A DNA stretch of 39,956 nucleotides from CAVAWX01 sp963642995 (lineage in GTDB: Bacteria; Actinomycetota; Coriobacteriia; Coriobacteriales; QAMH01), in the NCBI GenBank assembly GCA_963642995.1, contig CAVIIZ010000010.1, forward strand, positions 1-39,956. Direction: 5' to 3'. The translations under genes were made by a program, and so were the position numbers. Shown in pieces: positions 1 to 8,367 of the stretch. How positions within the stretch are numbered: the stretch's first letter is position 1; each line of letters begins with the position of its first letter. The notes under the pieces were generated by a model, which searched no databases, was not told where the DNA came from, and saw only the letters and a list, made by a program, of their open reading frames with translations.

Positions 1-1623
1 GGTGCGCCCGCGCATGAGCGTCTCCAGCGCGTCGGCCACGAGCTTCTCGCTTTCCGAGTCCAACGCGCTCGTCGCCTCGTCGAGCACGAGTATGGGGCGG
101 TCGGCCAAAAGCGCGCGGGCGATGGCGATGCGCTGGCGCTGCCCGCCCGACAGCTTCACCCCGCGCTCGCCCACCTCGGTGGCAAAGCCCTGCGGCAGCG
201 ACTCGATGAACTCGAGCGCGTTGGCGTCCGCTGCCGCCTGCCGGATCTGCGCCTGCGTGGCATCCGGGCGTCCGTAGGCGATGTTCTCGGAAATGGTGCG
301 GTGGAACAGCAGCGGCTCCTGCGGCACGTAGGCCACCTGCCGGCGCAGGGATTGCTGGGTGCAGCCGGCGATGTCCTGCCCGTCGATGGATATGACGCCT
401 TCCTGGATGTCGGACAGCCGCAAGAGCAGCTTCGTCAGCGTTGTCTTGCCCGCGCCGCTCCTCCCCACGAGCCCCACGCGCTGCCCGCCCGGGATGTGCA
501 GGTCCAGCCCGTCGAAGACGCGCGCGAGCGCCCCGCCGTCCTCGTAGCAAAACCCGATGCCGGAAAAATCGACGTCGCCTTCACCCACCGCGAGCTCTTT
601 TGCATCCGGCGCGTCTGCCACCAGCCGCGGCTCGTCGAGCACGCGCGTCATGCCGGACGCGTCGCCGAAGGCGCGGTTCATGCGCTGCAGCCCGGAGTTG
701 ATGAAGTTGAACTGGTTGGTCAGGGTGTAGGTGTAGGTGAACATCATCACGAGCGTGCCCGGCGTGATGGAAAACCACGCGTTTCCGCCCGCGATGAAGA
801 CGGCGGCCACGCTCATGATGCACAACGCGATGCACGCCGTGGCCACCCCGCGCGCCAGAGAGGCCCGCATCCGTTTGGAATCGCGCGCCACCACCTCGCG
901 GTTCGCGCGGTCGAACAGCGAGCGCTCGTAGTCCTCGCGGCCTGCGGTCTTCACCGCCATGATGTTGGTGACGGCGTCCGACAGCTCGCCGGAAAGCTGG
1001 TTTTGCGCGCCGGCGGCCTCCTCGTTTAAGTGCAGGATGCGGCGGTACATGACGTAGCTCACGCACGCGTAGACGGCAAGCAGCGCAAACAGTATGGCCA
1101 CGTAGACGGGCACGCGCGGCGCGAGCAGACAGCAGGTGAAGGTGATGGAGCAGCACACGGGCAGGAAGGGGAAGGTGATGGTCTCGAGGGCCTGCGAGTA
1201 GGCGCTCATGAACTTCGTCGTCTGCGAGACGAGCGTGCCGCCGTAGCGGCTCGTGTGAAAGCTCATCGACTGGTTTGCCAGCGCGTCGAAGCTCATGGTG
1301 GCCAGGTCGTAGTTCGCGGCGATTTCGAGTTTGAACATCGTGTAGTCCTGCAGCTTGCTGCACGCCTGTCCGCACAGGTTCACCACGACGAGGGCGGCGA
1401 TGAGAGGCCCGAACACCGAGAAGACCTCGTCTGCGCCCACGGGGTCTGCGCTCACGCGGTCGACGATCAGCGACATCAGGTAGGGGTTGCCGTAGGTGAG
1501 CAGCGCGCAAAAGCCGATGCTGGAGGCTATGAGGGCGACGAAGAGCCCGAGATGACGGCGCGTGACGATGGAGAAATAGCGGAGCGTGCGCCGTGCCGTG
1601 CCTTGTCTTTCGCCGTGTGCCAT
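1..1623 (-). CDS. ABC exporter half-transporter (TMD-NBD), 3' end cut by window edge
   Basis: Integral-membrane ATP-driven exporter of the MdlB/MsbA multidrug type; the substrate cannot be told from sequence. 541 codons are visible and the frame is open to base 1, so only the last part of the nucleotide-binding domain is missing. The N-terminal ~310 residues are a six-helix transmembrane domain (hydrophobic runs near residues 25-45, 60-80, 135-175 and 240-285). The ATPase domain follows with Walker A GRSGAGKT near residue 386, a Q-loop (VAYVPQEP), signature LSGGQRQR near 488 and Walker B ILVLDEATSALD near 510. The ATG at 1623 is preceded by AGAAGGA. Such half-transporters work as homo- or heterodimers; a partner may lie beyond the left edge. 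It diverges from the flavoprotein gene at 1968. Confidence 0.93.
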   Translation of the reverse strand, partial: MAHGERQGTARRTLRYFSIVTRRHLGLFVALIASSIGFCALLTYGNPYLMSLIVDRVSADPVGADEVFSVFGPLIAALVVVNLCGQACSKLQDYTMFKLEIAANYDLATMSFDALANQSMSFHTSRYGGTLVSQTTKFMSAYSQALETITFPFLPVCCSITFTCCLLAPRVPVYVAILFALLAVYACVSYVMYRRILHLNEEAAGAQNQLSGELSDAVTNIMAVKTAGREDYERSLFDRANREVVARDSKRMRASLARGVATACIALCIMSVAAVFIAGGNAWFSITPGTLVMMFTYTYTLTNQFNFINSGLQRMNRAFGDASGMTRVLDEPRLVADAPDAKELAVGEGDVDFSGIGFCYEDGGALARVFDGLDLHIPGGQRVGLVGRSGAGKTTLTKLLLRLSDIQEGVISIDGQDIAGCTQQSLRRQVAYVPQEPLLFHRTISENIAYGRPDATQAQIRQAAADANALEFIESLPQGFATEVGERGVKLSGGQRQRIAIARALLADRPILVLDEATSALDSESEKLVADALETLMRGRT

Positions 1624-1967
1624 GTGGGTCCTTCTCCGCGCTTGCCGTGCCCTGCAAGCCGCTTTGCCTCATTTGCCCCGTCTTGTTCTGCAAGCCGTCT
1701 CGCCTTGCTGCGCCTTGCTTCGGGTAAAAGTCTAGCCTCTGTGTCAACAGCGCCTCTCGCGTCCCCCTTTCGGGGCTGCGGGCGGCATCGGGTGTTCTTT
1801 CCGGGGGGGCGCATGCGGGAGTCGCCGGTCGTGACGCGCGAGAGGAGGGGGGGCTGCGCGGGGATGTGCGGCAGACGGCGCTGGTCTTGCCGCGATGCCG
1901 CTACAATCGTGTCGCCGGATGCGGCAGTGCAGATGACGGGCGAGGAAAAGCGGGGGTTGATGCGCAC
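1624..1967. other. Intergenic region between divergent genes
   Basis: 344 bases between the start of the ABC exporter (minus) and the start of the flavoprotein (plus). I see no convincing gene. It holds a ~36-bp-period direct repeat close to the exporter start and a TACAAT hexamer (1902-1907) that could be the -10 of the flavoprotein gene; no good -35 accompanies it. Confidence 0.5.
1652..1705. repeat. Two direct copies of an 18-bp sequence, 36 bp apart
   Basis: CTGCAAGCCGCTTTGCCT at 1652-1669 and CTGCAAGCCGTCTCGCCT at 1688-1705 match at 15 of 18 positions. They lie just upstream of the exporter start codon, within its probable leader. They could be operator sites or chance GC-rich repetition. 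Confidence 0.4.
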
Positions 1968-3266
1968 ATGGGACGCGTGGCGGTTGTCGGGGGAGGCGCG
2001 AGCGGGATGGCGGCTGCGATTTCGGCTGCGCGCGCGGGCGCCGAGGTGACGCTTCTCGAACGCGACGCGCGCGTGGGAAAGTCCGTGTTGAAGACGGGCA
2101 ACGGGCGCTGCAACCTGACGAACATGCGCGTGGCCGCGCGCGACTACAACGATCCCGGTTTTGTCGCGGGCTTGCTGGAGGAGTGGGACGCGGGCGCCGT
2201 GCGCGCGTGGTTTGCCGAGTTGGGACTGCTCACGGTCGAGGAGCGCGAGGGACGCGTCTACCCGCGCTCGAATGCGGCGGCGACGGTCGTGGACGTGCTG
2301 CGCGCGGCATGCGCGGCCGCCGGCGTGCGCGAGCGTGTGGGCGCCGAGGCGGAGGCTTTGCGTTGCCCGGACGGCGAGGGGGGCGCCGGCGCGCGGCGCG
2401 CGGCGGCGCGTGGCGGCTTTTCCGTGGAGCTTTCCGGCGGCGAGCCCGCGGGAGGCTTCGACGCCGTCGTGGTGGCCGCAGGCGGCGGCGCGGGCGCGAA
2501 GCTGCTCGGAGGGTGCGGCCACATGCTCGTGCCCGCACGCCCCGTGTTGTGCCCGCTTGCCTGCGAGACGCGCTCCCTGAAGGGGCTGGACGGCCTGCGC
2601 GTGCGCTGCGTGGCGAGCGTCTTTCACCCGGGCGAACCCGTGCCTTTTGCCCGCGAGGCCGGCGAAGTGCTCTTTCGCGGCTACGGCCTCTCCGGCATCG
2701 TCGTCTTCAACATGTCGCGCATCGCAGGGCCTGGCGACGAGCTGTCCTTGGACCTGCTGCCCGAGATGGAAGGGGAAAAGCTGGCCGACCTGCTCGCCTG
2801 CCGCGCGCAACGCCTTGGCGCAGATGGCGGGAAGGCGCACCTCTCCGACCTCATGCGCGGGATTTTCGCTGCACGCGTAAACGACGCGGTGGTCCGCATG
2901 GCGGGTTTTTCACCCGACACGGCGCTTTTGCAGGCGATGCGCCCGGGCGACCCGTGGAGGCAGATCGCGCATGCCGCCAAGGATTTCCGTCTCTCGGTGA
3001 AAGGGCCGGGCGATGCGAGGCGCGCGCAGGTCATGCGCGGGGGCGCGCGATGTGACGGGTTCGACCCGCACACGATGGCCTCGCGCCTGCATCCCGGCCT
3101 TTTTTCCTGTGGCGAGGCCCTCGACGTGGACGGCCCGTGCGGCGGCTGGAACCTGCATTGGGCCTGGGTTTCGGGCATCGCCGCGGGCACCGCCGCCGCG
3201 GCGGCGCCGGCCGGGATGCGCCATGTTGCCGGAGCCGATTCGGAGATGGCCGCGCCCGGGCGATAG
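1968..3266 (+). CDS. BaiN/HI0933-family NAD(P)/FAD-dependent oxidoreductase
   Basis: Cytoplasmic flavoprotein of the HI0933-like (BaiN/RdsA, also labelled aminoacetone oxidase) family, 432 residues, normal for the family. The dinucleotide-binding motif VVGGGASGMAAA lies at residues 5-16, followed by LLERDARVGKSVLKTGNGRCNLTN, the family hallmark that contacts FAD. The C-terminal GLFSCGEALDVDGPCGGWNLHWAWVSG closes the FAD site. I chose the ATG at 1968 because the Rossmann motif starts three residues later and a GGGGG stretch lies 11 bases upstream; an in-frame ATG at 1866 adds 34 residues with no family resemblance. Family members include a bile-acid reductase, but substrates are mostly unknown, so the specific reaction is not assigned. 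Confidence 0.93.
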   Translation: MGRVAVVGGGASGMAAAISAARAGAEVTLLERDARVGKSVLKTGNGRCNLTNMRVAARDYNDPGFVAGLLEEWDAGAVRAWFAELGLLTVEEREGRVYPRSNAAATVVDVLRAACAAAGVRERVGAEAEALRCPDGEGGAGARRAAARGGFSVELSGGEPAGGFDAVVVAAGGGAGAKLLGGCGHMLVPARPVLCPLACETRSLKGLDGLRVRCVASVFHPGEPVPFAREAGEVLFRGYGLSGIVVFNMSRIAGPGDELSLDLLPEMEGEKLADLLACRAQRLGADGGKAHLSDLMRGIFAARVNDAVVRMAGFSPDTALLQAMRPGDPWRQIAHAAKDFRLSVKGPGDARRAQVMRGGARCDGFDPHTMASRLHPGLFSCGEALDVDGPCGGWNLHWAWVSGIAAGTAAAAAPAGMRHVAGADSEMAAPGR

Positions 3267-3368
3267 GAAGCGGCCCTCGTCAAGTTGACGCCGCGCTTTC
3301 GCCTCGCGCGCCCAAAAGCAGGGGTACACTGTGCGCTTGCAGTCTGACGTCAAGACGAGAGGGCAAAG

Positions 3369-4442
3369 ATGAACGAGCAGGAAAATGTTGCAACGGGCGA
3401 GGAGAACTCGCCGCAAGCCGGCACGCCCGAGGAAAACGCAGGACAGGGCAATGCGGTAGAGGAGGCCGCCTCCGAGGAAGCCGTCTTTGAGGAAGGCGCG
3501 CCGCAGGCCGTCGAAGAGGGCGATGCGGCGCCTGCGGGAGAGGGCGTGTCCGAAGCGGCGAGTGCACCCGGGGCAGACGAGAAGGGCAAAGCCGCGCCCC
3601 AGCCCGTCGCACCCGCAGATGAAGGGTCGTTTGGCAAGCTGCCGGCGAAGCGGAAGGCCGGCATCATCGTCTCGTGTGCGATCATCTTCGCGTGCGCGGT
3701 GCTGGTGGTCGTCTCGTTTGGCACGAACCTCGTGGGCAAGACGCTGGCCGACAAGTCGCTCGACACCTCCGATCTGTCCGGCGGCGTCGCGGCGAAGGTG
3801 GGCGATGTGCGCATAGGCGAAAACGCCGTCACCGCCTATATACAAAACTACCGCGAGGCAAACGGCTGCACGGACGATGCGGCATGGGCCTCGCAGCTGC
3901 AGAGCCTGGGATACACGGCCTCGCAGCTGCGCGACGAGACCCTTGCCACCTACACGTCCAGGGAGCTCGTGCGCCAGGCCGCCATCTCCCAAAAGGTCAG
4001 CGTCCCGGCCGCCGACGTGGACAGAGCGCTGGCCGAGGCGAAAAGCGAGGCGGGCACAGACGAGGCGTGGCAGCTGCAGCTGAAGAAATACCTGACGACC
4101 GAGAAGGGCTATCGCCAGGACTTGGAGACGAGCTTGCTGTACCAGGCGCTCGTGAAGAAGACCGCCGGCAACCAGACCGCCTCCGACGACACCGTGCTCT
4201 CCTACATCAAGGCATACGACAGCCGCTACGCGAACGCGTCGTCGCTGTCCGAGATTCCCGAAGACGTCGTCTCGACCTACCGCGAGAGCTACGACGGCAA
4301 CGTGCAGTCGAGCAAGTTCTCCACATGGCTGAGCACCTACAAAGACGTCGTGGGCGTCGAGACGTACGACATGCCCTCGGGGCTGCCCTACGACGTGGCG
4401 GTCTCGTCGGATTCGAGCAAGGGCTCTTCTTCGGCCAACTGA
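3369..4442 (+). CDS. Membrane-anchored SurA-N-like protein with acidic N-terminal arm
   Basis: 357 residues. Residues 1-90 are a low-complexity Glu/Ala/Pro-rich acidic arm, presumably cytoplasmic. One transmembrane helix (about 97-118, IIVSCAIIFACAVLVVVSFG) follows, then an extracytoplasmic helical domain (about 135-330) that resembles the SurA N-terminal chaperone fold (VGDVRIGENAVTAYIQNYR, then a ladder of amphipathic helices). No parvulin peptidyl-prolyl isomerase domain is visible, so this looks like a chaperone-only relative. The tail is Ser-rich. AGAGGGCAAAG precedes the ATG. Function is inferred from the fold only: folding or quality control of exported proteins. Confidence 0.8.
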   Translation: MNEQENVATGEENSPQAGTPEENAGQGNAVEEAASEEAVFEEGAPQAVEEGDAAPAGEGVSEAASAPGADEKGKAAPQPVAPADEGSFGKLPAKRKAGIIVSCAIIFACAVLVVVSFGTNLVGKTLADKSLDTSDLSGGVAAKVGDVRIGENAVTAYIQNYREANGCTDDAAWASQLQSLGYTASQLRDETLATYTSRELVRQAAISQKVSVPAADVDRALAEAKSEAGTDEAWQLQLKKYLTTEKGYRQDLETSLLYQALVKKTAGNQTASDDTVLSYIKAYDSRYANASSLSEIPEDVVSTYRESYDGNVQSSKFSTWLSTYKDVVGVETYDMPSGLPYDVAVSSDSSKGSSSAN

Positions 4443-4541
4443 GGAAGGCCCTGCCCGACGCCTGCGTTTTCGCGCATCCGATGCGGCGGCGAGGGGCGTG
4501 TCGGCACCGCGGGACATGCGCCCGTGCGCCCCTGTTCCCTG

Positions 4542-4550
4542 TGCTAGAGT
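4542..4550 (+). promoter_or_regulatory. Extended -10 promoter TGCTAGAGT
   Basis: TGCTAGAGT matches the extended -10 form TGnTAnAnT and recurs at 22639 upstream of the symporter. A start of transcription seven bases downstream would fall at about 4557, almost on the ATG at 4559, so the transcript may be leaderless. No clear -35 is visible. Confidence 0.5.
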
Positions 4551-4558
4551 AGCAAGCC

Positions 4559-5203
4559 ATGGCGAACACGGCGAAATACTTCGGCACCTACACCGACCTG
4601 CGGCACACGGACGACACCACCGAGGTGAAGCTCGACGGCAACTACTGCGTCATAGGCCGCGAGGCGGATTTCGTCGCCGAGATGCGCGTGACCTCGCGCG
4701 GCAAGGAGCGCCCACGCGTCACCGTGGCCGCGACGCCGAAGATGGCCGCCGGTTTTCTCGAGCCGCAACTGGCCGCGCAGGTCCTCTCGATGGAAGAGGA
4801 CGGCTTCGACGTCCACATCTGCCCCTCGCTCGTCGTCTTCGACAAGCCGAAGGACCGCTACATCTGCGAGGTGGCCGTCGTGGCCTACCCGGCCGGCGAG
4901 CGCGCGGTGTTCGAGCCGTTCACCGTGCGTCTCTTCGAGCGCATCGGGCGCGGCGAGCACCCGCAGGTGAAGCTTTCGGCCAAACAGCTCGCGCACGTCC
5001 TCGACAGCGCGGGCGCCTGGTGCAAGACCGAGGCCGCGCCGCGCCCGAAGCTGCCGAAGGCCTGCGCCGTCTACAAGGACCGCATGACGAAGACGGAGCG
5101 GATGGCCACGCAGGCGGCGAAGCGTCCGCGCGGCTGCTATATTGCCCTTGCCGTCTGCGTCGTCTTGGTCGCGCTGCTGGTCTTCTGCATAGTCTCGAGG
5201 TGA
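4559..5203 (+). CDS. Hypothetical tail-anchored membrane protein
   Basis: 214 residues; I do not recognise a named family. Residues 1-150 form a soluble, mixed alpha/beta region with no catalytic motif I can name. A basic stretch (about 160-191) leads to one C-terminal transmembrane helix (about 193-212, YIALAVCVVLVALLVFCIV), so the bulk should face the cytoplasm. No Shine-Dalgarno is visible before the ATG, but an extended -10 ends eight bases upstream, which fits leaderless expression. Its stop codon touches the ATG of the radical SAM gene at 5204, which implies co-transcription and translational coupling and suggests a linked role. Confidence 0.75.
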   Translation: MANTAKYFGTYTDLRHTDDTTEVKLDGNYCVIGREADFVAEMRVTSRGKERPRVTVAATPKMAAGFLEPQLAAQVLSMEEDGFDVHICPSLVVFDKPKDRYICEVAVVAYPAGERAVFEPFTVRLFERIGRGEHPQVKLSAKQLAHVLDSAGAWCKTEAAPRPKLPKACAVYKDRMTKTERMATQAAKRPRGCYIALAVCVVLVALLVFCIVSR

Positions 5204-6532
5204 ATGCCCCACATGCTCTCCGAACGCATACTCTCGCGCGTCGTGCGCACGATGAACGGCCGCTACCTGGCCCTCGACCCCATCGCGCCCGAGGCGGCGA
5301 CGCTGCCCGCGCCCAAGCCGGGGTTCGAGTACATGCTCTACATGCACGTGCCCTTCTGCGAGCGCCTGTGCCCGTATTGCAGCTTCAACCGCTTTCCCTA
5401 CGAGGCCGGCCGCGCGAAACGCTACTTCGCGAACCTGCGCGCCGAGATGCAGATGGTGGCGCGCCTGGGCTACGATTTCGGCTCGCTCTACATCGGGGGC
5501 GGCACCCCCACGATCGACGCCGACGAGCTGGCGGAGACGATCCGCTGCGCGCGCGACACCTTCTCCATCTCCGAGGTCAGCTGCGAGACCAACCCCAACC
5601 ACCTCGTCCCCGAGGTGCTCGAGCGCTTCTCCGGCCAGATACAGCGCCTGTCCGTGGGCGTGCAGAGCTTCGACGACGGCCTGCTGCGCCAGATGGACCG
5701 CTACGAGAAGTACGGCGACGCCGACACGATCGCCGAGCGCGTGCGCGCCACGGCGGCCGGCGGGGCGTTCACCTCGTTGAACGTGGACATGATCTTCAAC
5801 TTCCCCGCGCAGACCGAGGCCATGCTGCGCCACGACCTCGACGTGCTGAAGCAGACGGGCGCGAGCCAGACGACCTTCTACCCCCTCATGGCCAGCCCCG
5901 CTGTGGAGAAAAGCCTCGCGGCCACGGTGGGCAAGGTGGACTACAGCCGCGAGCAGCGCTTTTACGAGGTCATCTGCCGCGAGCTGGCGCAAGGGCCTGC
6001 CGCGCCGTTCGTCTTCGGCGACGCGTGGACTTTCAACGCGGCGGACGCCAATATGATCGACGAGTACATCGTGGACTTCGAGGAGTATCCGGCCATCGGC
6101 AGCGGCGGCATGAGCTTTCTCGACGAGCGCCTGCACGTGAACACCTTCTCGGTGAACGAGTACAACGCGCGCATCGAATCCGGGCGCATGAGCGTGATGG
6201 GGGCGACCGCTTTCACCAAGCGCGACCACATGCGCTACCGTTTCATGATGTCGTTGTTCGGCTTGCGCCTGGACAAGCGGCGCTGGGAGCGCGACTTCGG
6301 ATGCAGCGTGGCGGCCGGCCTGCCCGCGGAGTACGAGTTCTTCAAGATGTCCGGCTGCATCGCCCGCGACGACGAGGAGGCCATCGAGTTGACGGACAAG
6401 GGCCGCTACATGATGGTGGCGATGATGCGCCAGTTCTTCATCGGGGTGAACGGGGTGCGCGACCAGGCGAGGTCCGCGCTGCCCGAAGACGAACGCGAGC
6501 TGCTCTTCGGCGCCGGGGTGCCGCTGAAATAG
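5204..6532 (+). CDS. HemN/HemW-like (coproporphyrinogen oxidase family) radical SAM enzyme
   Basis: 442 residues, cytoplasmic. The radical SAM cluster motif is HVPFCERLCPYCSF (CxxxCxxC, about residues 45-57), followed by YIGGGTPT, the SAM-binding glycine motif of the HemN group, then ETNPNHL and SVGVQSFDD, all typical of the coproporphyrinogen III oxidase/HemW superfamily. A HemN-type C-terminal region is present. Many members are not true decarboxylases; HemW is a haem chaperone and HutW/ChuW degrade haem, so the substrate stays open. The ATG directly follows the upstream stop (TGA-ATG); a second ATG lies three codons in. A strong hairpin at the 3' end probably ends the unit. Confidence 0.88.
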   Translation: MPHMLSERILSRVVRTMNGRYLALDPIAPEAATLPAPKPGFEYMLYMHVPFCERLCPYCSFNRFPYEAGRAKRYFANLRAEMQMVARLGYDFGSLYIGGGTPTIDADELAETIRCARDTFSISEVSCETNPNHLVPEVLERFSGQIQRLSVGVQSFDDGLLRQMDRYEKYGDADTIAERVRATAAGGAFTSLNVDMIFNFPAQTEAMLRHDLDVLKQTGASQTTFYPLMASPAVEKSLAATVGKVDYSREQRFYEVICRELAQGPAAPFVFGDAWTFNAADANMIDEYIVDFEEYPAIGSGGMSFLDERLHVNTFSVNEYNARIESGRMSVMGATAFTKRDHMRYRFMMSLFGLRLDKRRWERDFGCSVAAGLPAEYEFFKMSGCIARDDEEAIELTDKGRYMMVAMMRQFFIGVNGVRDQARSALPEDERELLFGAGVPLK

Positions 6533-6574
6533 GGCGGCGCGCCGCAGGGGCATGCCATGACGGCGCGCCTTCCC
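6532..6574. terminator. GC-rich hairpin after the radical SAM gene
   Basis: GGCGCGCCG (6536-6544) pairs perfectly with CGGCGCGCC (6561-6569), and flanking GGG/CCC extend the stem past a small bulge. The loop contains GGCATGCC. No T-run follows, so it is a terminator-like or transcript-stabilising hairpin rather than a classic intrinsic terminator. Confidence 0.4.
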
Positions 6575-6689
6575 GGAAATCCTGCGAGGCTTCGCGTTGC
6601 GCGGGAGAGGCCGTCCCAGCCGCCTCGTCCTCCTGCGCCGCCACCTGGGAAGCGGCATGTGGGAGAGAAAAGTCACCGCATCCAATGTT

Positions 6690-6747
6690 GTTTTTACCGA
6701 AAACTCGGCGCTTAAAACTGTCGTTTTATTGTTAAAATCAACACTGA
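6690..6747 (+). promoter_or_regulatory. AT-rich upstream region of ATPase #1 with two dyads
   Basis: An AT-rich island in GC-rich surroundings, about 145-200 bases before the ATPase #1 start. CCGAAAACTCGG (6698-6709) and TTTTATTGTTAAAA (6724-6737) are inverted repeats. GTTTT..AAAA units recur 33 bp apart (6690 and 6723). This resembles, weakly, the tandem arrays before the other three ATPases of this family. The rest of the 6533-6889 gap shows no gene. Confidence 0.4.
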
Positions 6748-6889
6748 ATTGCACTACTTCGGCTTCTCGCGTTCAGAGCCGCCATCTCGACGCTTGCACG
6801 CCGGCGCATATGCGGCAGAGTCCGCGCGCATGCGCATGCGCGTGCGCGCAGTCTGGACGCGGCAAAGGGCAGGAAGGATCCGGGGCCTC

Positions 6890-8185
6890 ATGTACAGGAA
6901 AATCCAAGAGCGCCTGGCGTCATGGAAGGAGAGCCCGCATCGAAAGCCGCTCGTCTTGCAGGGCGCGCGCCAAGTGGGCAAGACCTACGCCCTTCTCGAG
7001 TTCGGCCGCGTCTCCTATTCCAATGTCGCGTACTTCAACTTCGAGACGTCGCCCGCGCTTTCGTCTGTTTTCGACGGCGACATCGGCCCGGCGCATCTCG
7101 TCCCCCTGCTCTCGCGCCTTGCCGGATGCAGCATCGTCGAGGACAAGACGCTCGTCATTTTCGACGAGGTGCAGCTTTGCGAGCGCGCTTTGGCCTCGCT
7201 CAAGTACTTCTGCGAACAGGCGCCCGGATATCACGTCACCGCCGCCGGCAGCCTGCTCGGCGTGGCCGTGAACAGGTCGCGTTTCTCCTTTCCGGTGGGC
7301 AAGGTGGACATCGAGACCATGCGCCCCATGGACTTCGAGGAGTTCTTGCTGGCGCTCGGCGAAAACGAGCTGGCGCAGCAGATCCGGAGCTGCTTTGCGG
7401 CGGACGCCCCCCTGCATGATGTCTGCCACGCCGCCGCCCTCGATCTCTACCGCCGCTATCTCGTGGTGGGAGGCATGCCCGAGTGCGTGATGCAGTTCGC
7501 CGAAACGGGCGACTACCTGCTGGTCCGTCATCTGCAAGATGCCATCTTGAACGGCTATCTCGACGATATGGGCAAGTACGGCAGCGCGGCCGAGGCCAGG
7601 AAGACCCGTCTCGTCTACGACACCGCCACCGTGCAGCTTTCGAGGAAGAACACGCGTTTTCAGTACAAGATGGTGAAGAAGGGCGGTAGGGCCGCCGAGT
7701 TCGAGAACTCCATCGAGCGGCTTTGCCTGTCGGGCATCGTGGCGCGCGTCTACAGGGTCGAGCACATCGGCAAACCGCTGGACAACTACCGCGACATCGA
7801 CGCCTTCAAGATCTACGTGGCCGACCCCGGGCTTTTGTGCGCCAAGAAGGACCTGCGCGCCGATGACGTGCTCTGCGATGTCGCCGAGCTGGGCGATTTC
7901 AAGGGGGGTATGACGGAGAACTACGTGAACTCGCAGCTCGTCGCGAACGGCTACAAGACGTATTACTGGCGCTCCGATCGCGGCGCCGAGGTGGATTTCA
8001 TCATCTGCATAGACGGCGCGCTCGTGCCCGTCGAGGTGAAAGCGGCCGACAACATGCAGGCGAAGAGCTTGCGCGTGTACATGCAGGAGAACAAGCCGGA
8101 TTACGCCATCAAACTGGGTACGAGGAATTTCGGCTTTTCCGACGGCAAGAAGACCGTGCCCCTCTACGCGGCGTTTTGCATATGA
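6890..8185 (+). CDS. DUF4143 AAA+ ATPase #1 (AAA_14, winged helix, PD-(D/E)xK)
   Basis: 431 residues, cytoplasmic, of the COG1373 / AAA_14-DUF4143 family. Walker A is GARQVGKT (residues 25-32) and Walker B is TLVIFDEVQ (near 90). The segment MDFEEFLLALGE and the YLVVGGMPE sensor region follow. A winged-helix-like part (about 235-310) leads to the C-terminal DUF4143 domain with a restriction-nuclease-like core: EVDFIICIDGALVPVEVK, whose Asp and Glu-Val-Lys are the expected PD-(D/E)xK residues (about 368-384). The ATG at 6890 has AGGAAGGA 11 bases upstream; an in-frame ATG at 6749 would add 47 Arg-rich residues foreign to the family. Biological role is unknown. Its N-terminus and MDFEEF region are most like ATPase #4. 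Confidence 0.9.
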   Translation: MYRKIQERLASWKESPHRKPLVLQGARQVGKTYALLEFGRVSYSNVAYFNFETSPALSSVFDGDIGPAHLVPLLSRLAGCSIVEDKTLVIFDEVQLCERALASLKYFCEQAPGYHVTAAGSLLGVAVNRSRFSFPVGKVDIETMRPMDFEEFLLALGENELAQQIRSCFAADAPLHDVCHAAALDLYRRYLVVGGMPECVMQFAETGDYLLVRHLQDAILNGYLDDMGKYGSAAEARKTRLVYDTATVQLSRKNTRFQYKMVKKGGRAAEFENSIERLCLSGIVARVYRVEHIGKPLDNYRDIDAFKIYVADPGLLCAKKDLRADDVLCDVAELGDFKGGMTENYVNSQLVANGYKTYYWRSDRGAEVDFIICIDGALVPVEVKAADNMQAKSLRVYMQENKPDYAIKLGTRNFGFSDGKKTVPLYAAFCI

Positions 8186-8194
8186 GCTTCCGGC

Positions 8195-8246
8195 CCGGCG
8201 CAGGGCATGCCCGCTGCGGCGCCGGCTTTCGGGGAAAGAAACCCCG
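8195..8246. terminator. Two hairpins after ATPase #1
   Basis: CCGGCGC (8195-8201) pairs with GCGCCGG (8219-8225) around a GGGCATGCCC palindrome, and CGGGG (8230-8234) pairs with CCCCG (8242-8246). There is no T-run. The first hairpin resembles the hairpin at 6532-6574 on the other side of ATPase #1, including the central GGCATGCC. Confidence 0.35.
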
Positions 8247-8299
8247 GATGCGCACGATGCATTCCGTCCACATCGGCACCTTCGCCGCCCGGACGCGCC

Positions 8300-8328
8300 T
8301 TGCCGCGGGAAACGCTCCTGACTAATCT
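8300..8328 (+). promoter_or_regulatory. Promoter for addBA (TTGCCG-17-TAATCT)
   Basis: TTGCCG (8300-8305) and TAATCT (8323-8328) are separated by 17 bp in an AT-richer stretch. Predicted transcription start is near 8335, which excludes the in-frame ATG at 8332 as the addB start. Confidence 0.55.
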
Positions 8329-8367
8329 AAAATGCGATTTCAGATTTGCCGTAAACGAGAAAGGCGC

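Noticed and set aside
6749..6889. N-terminal extension of ATPase #1 from ATG 6749
   Set aside because: 47 Arg/Ala-rich residues unlike the family; the start at 6890 has a good Shine-Dalgarno and aligns with ATPase #4.
8332..8367. ATG at 8332 as the addB start
   Set aside because: It would lie upstream of the predicted transcription start (~8335).
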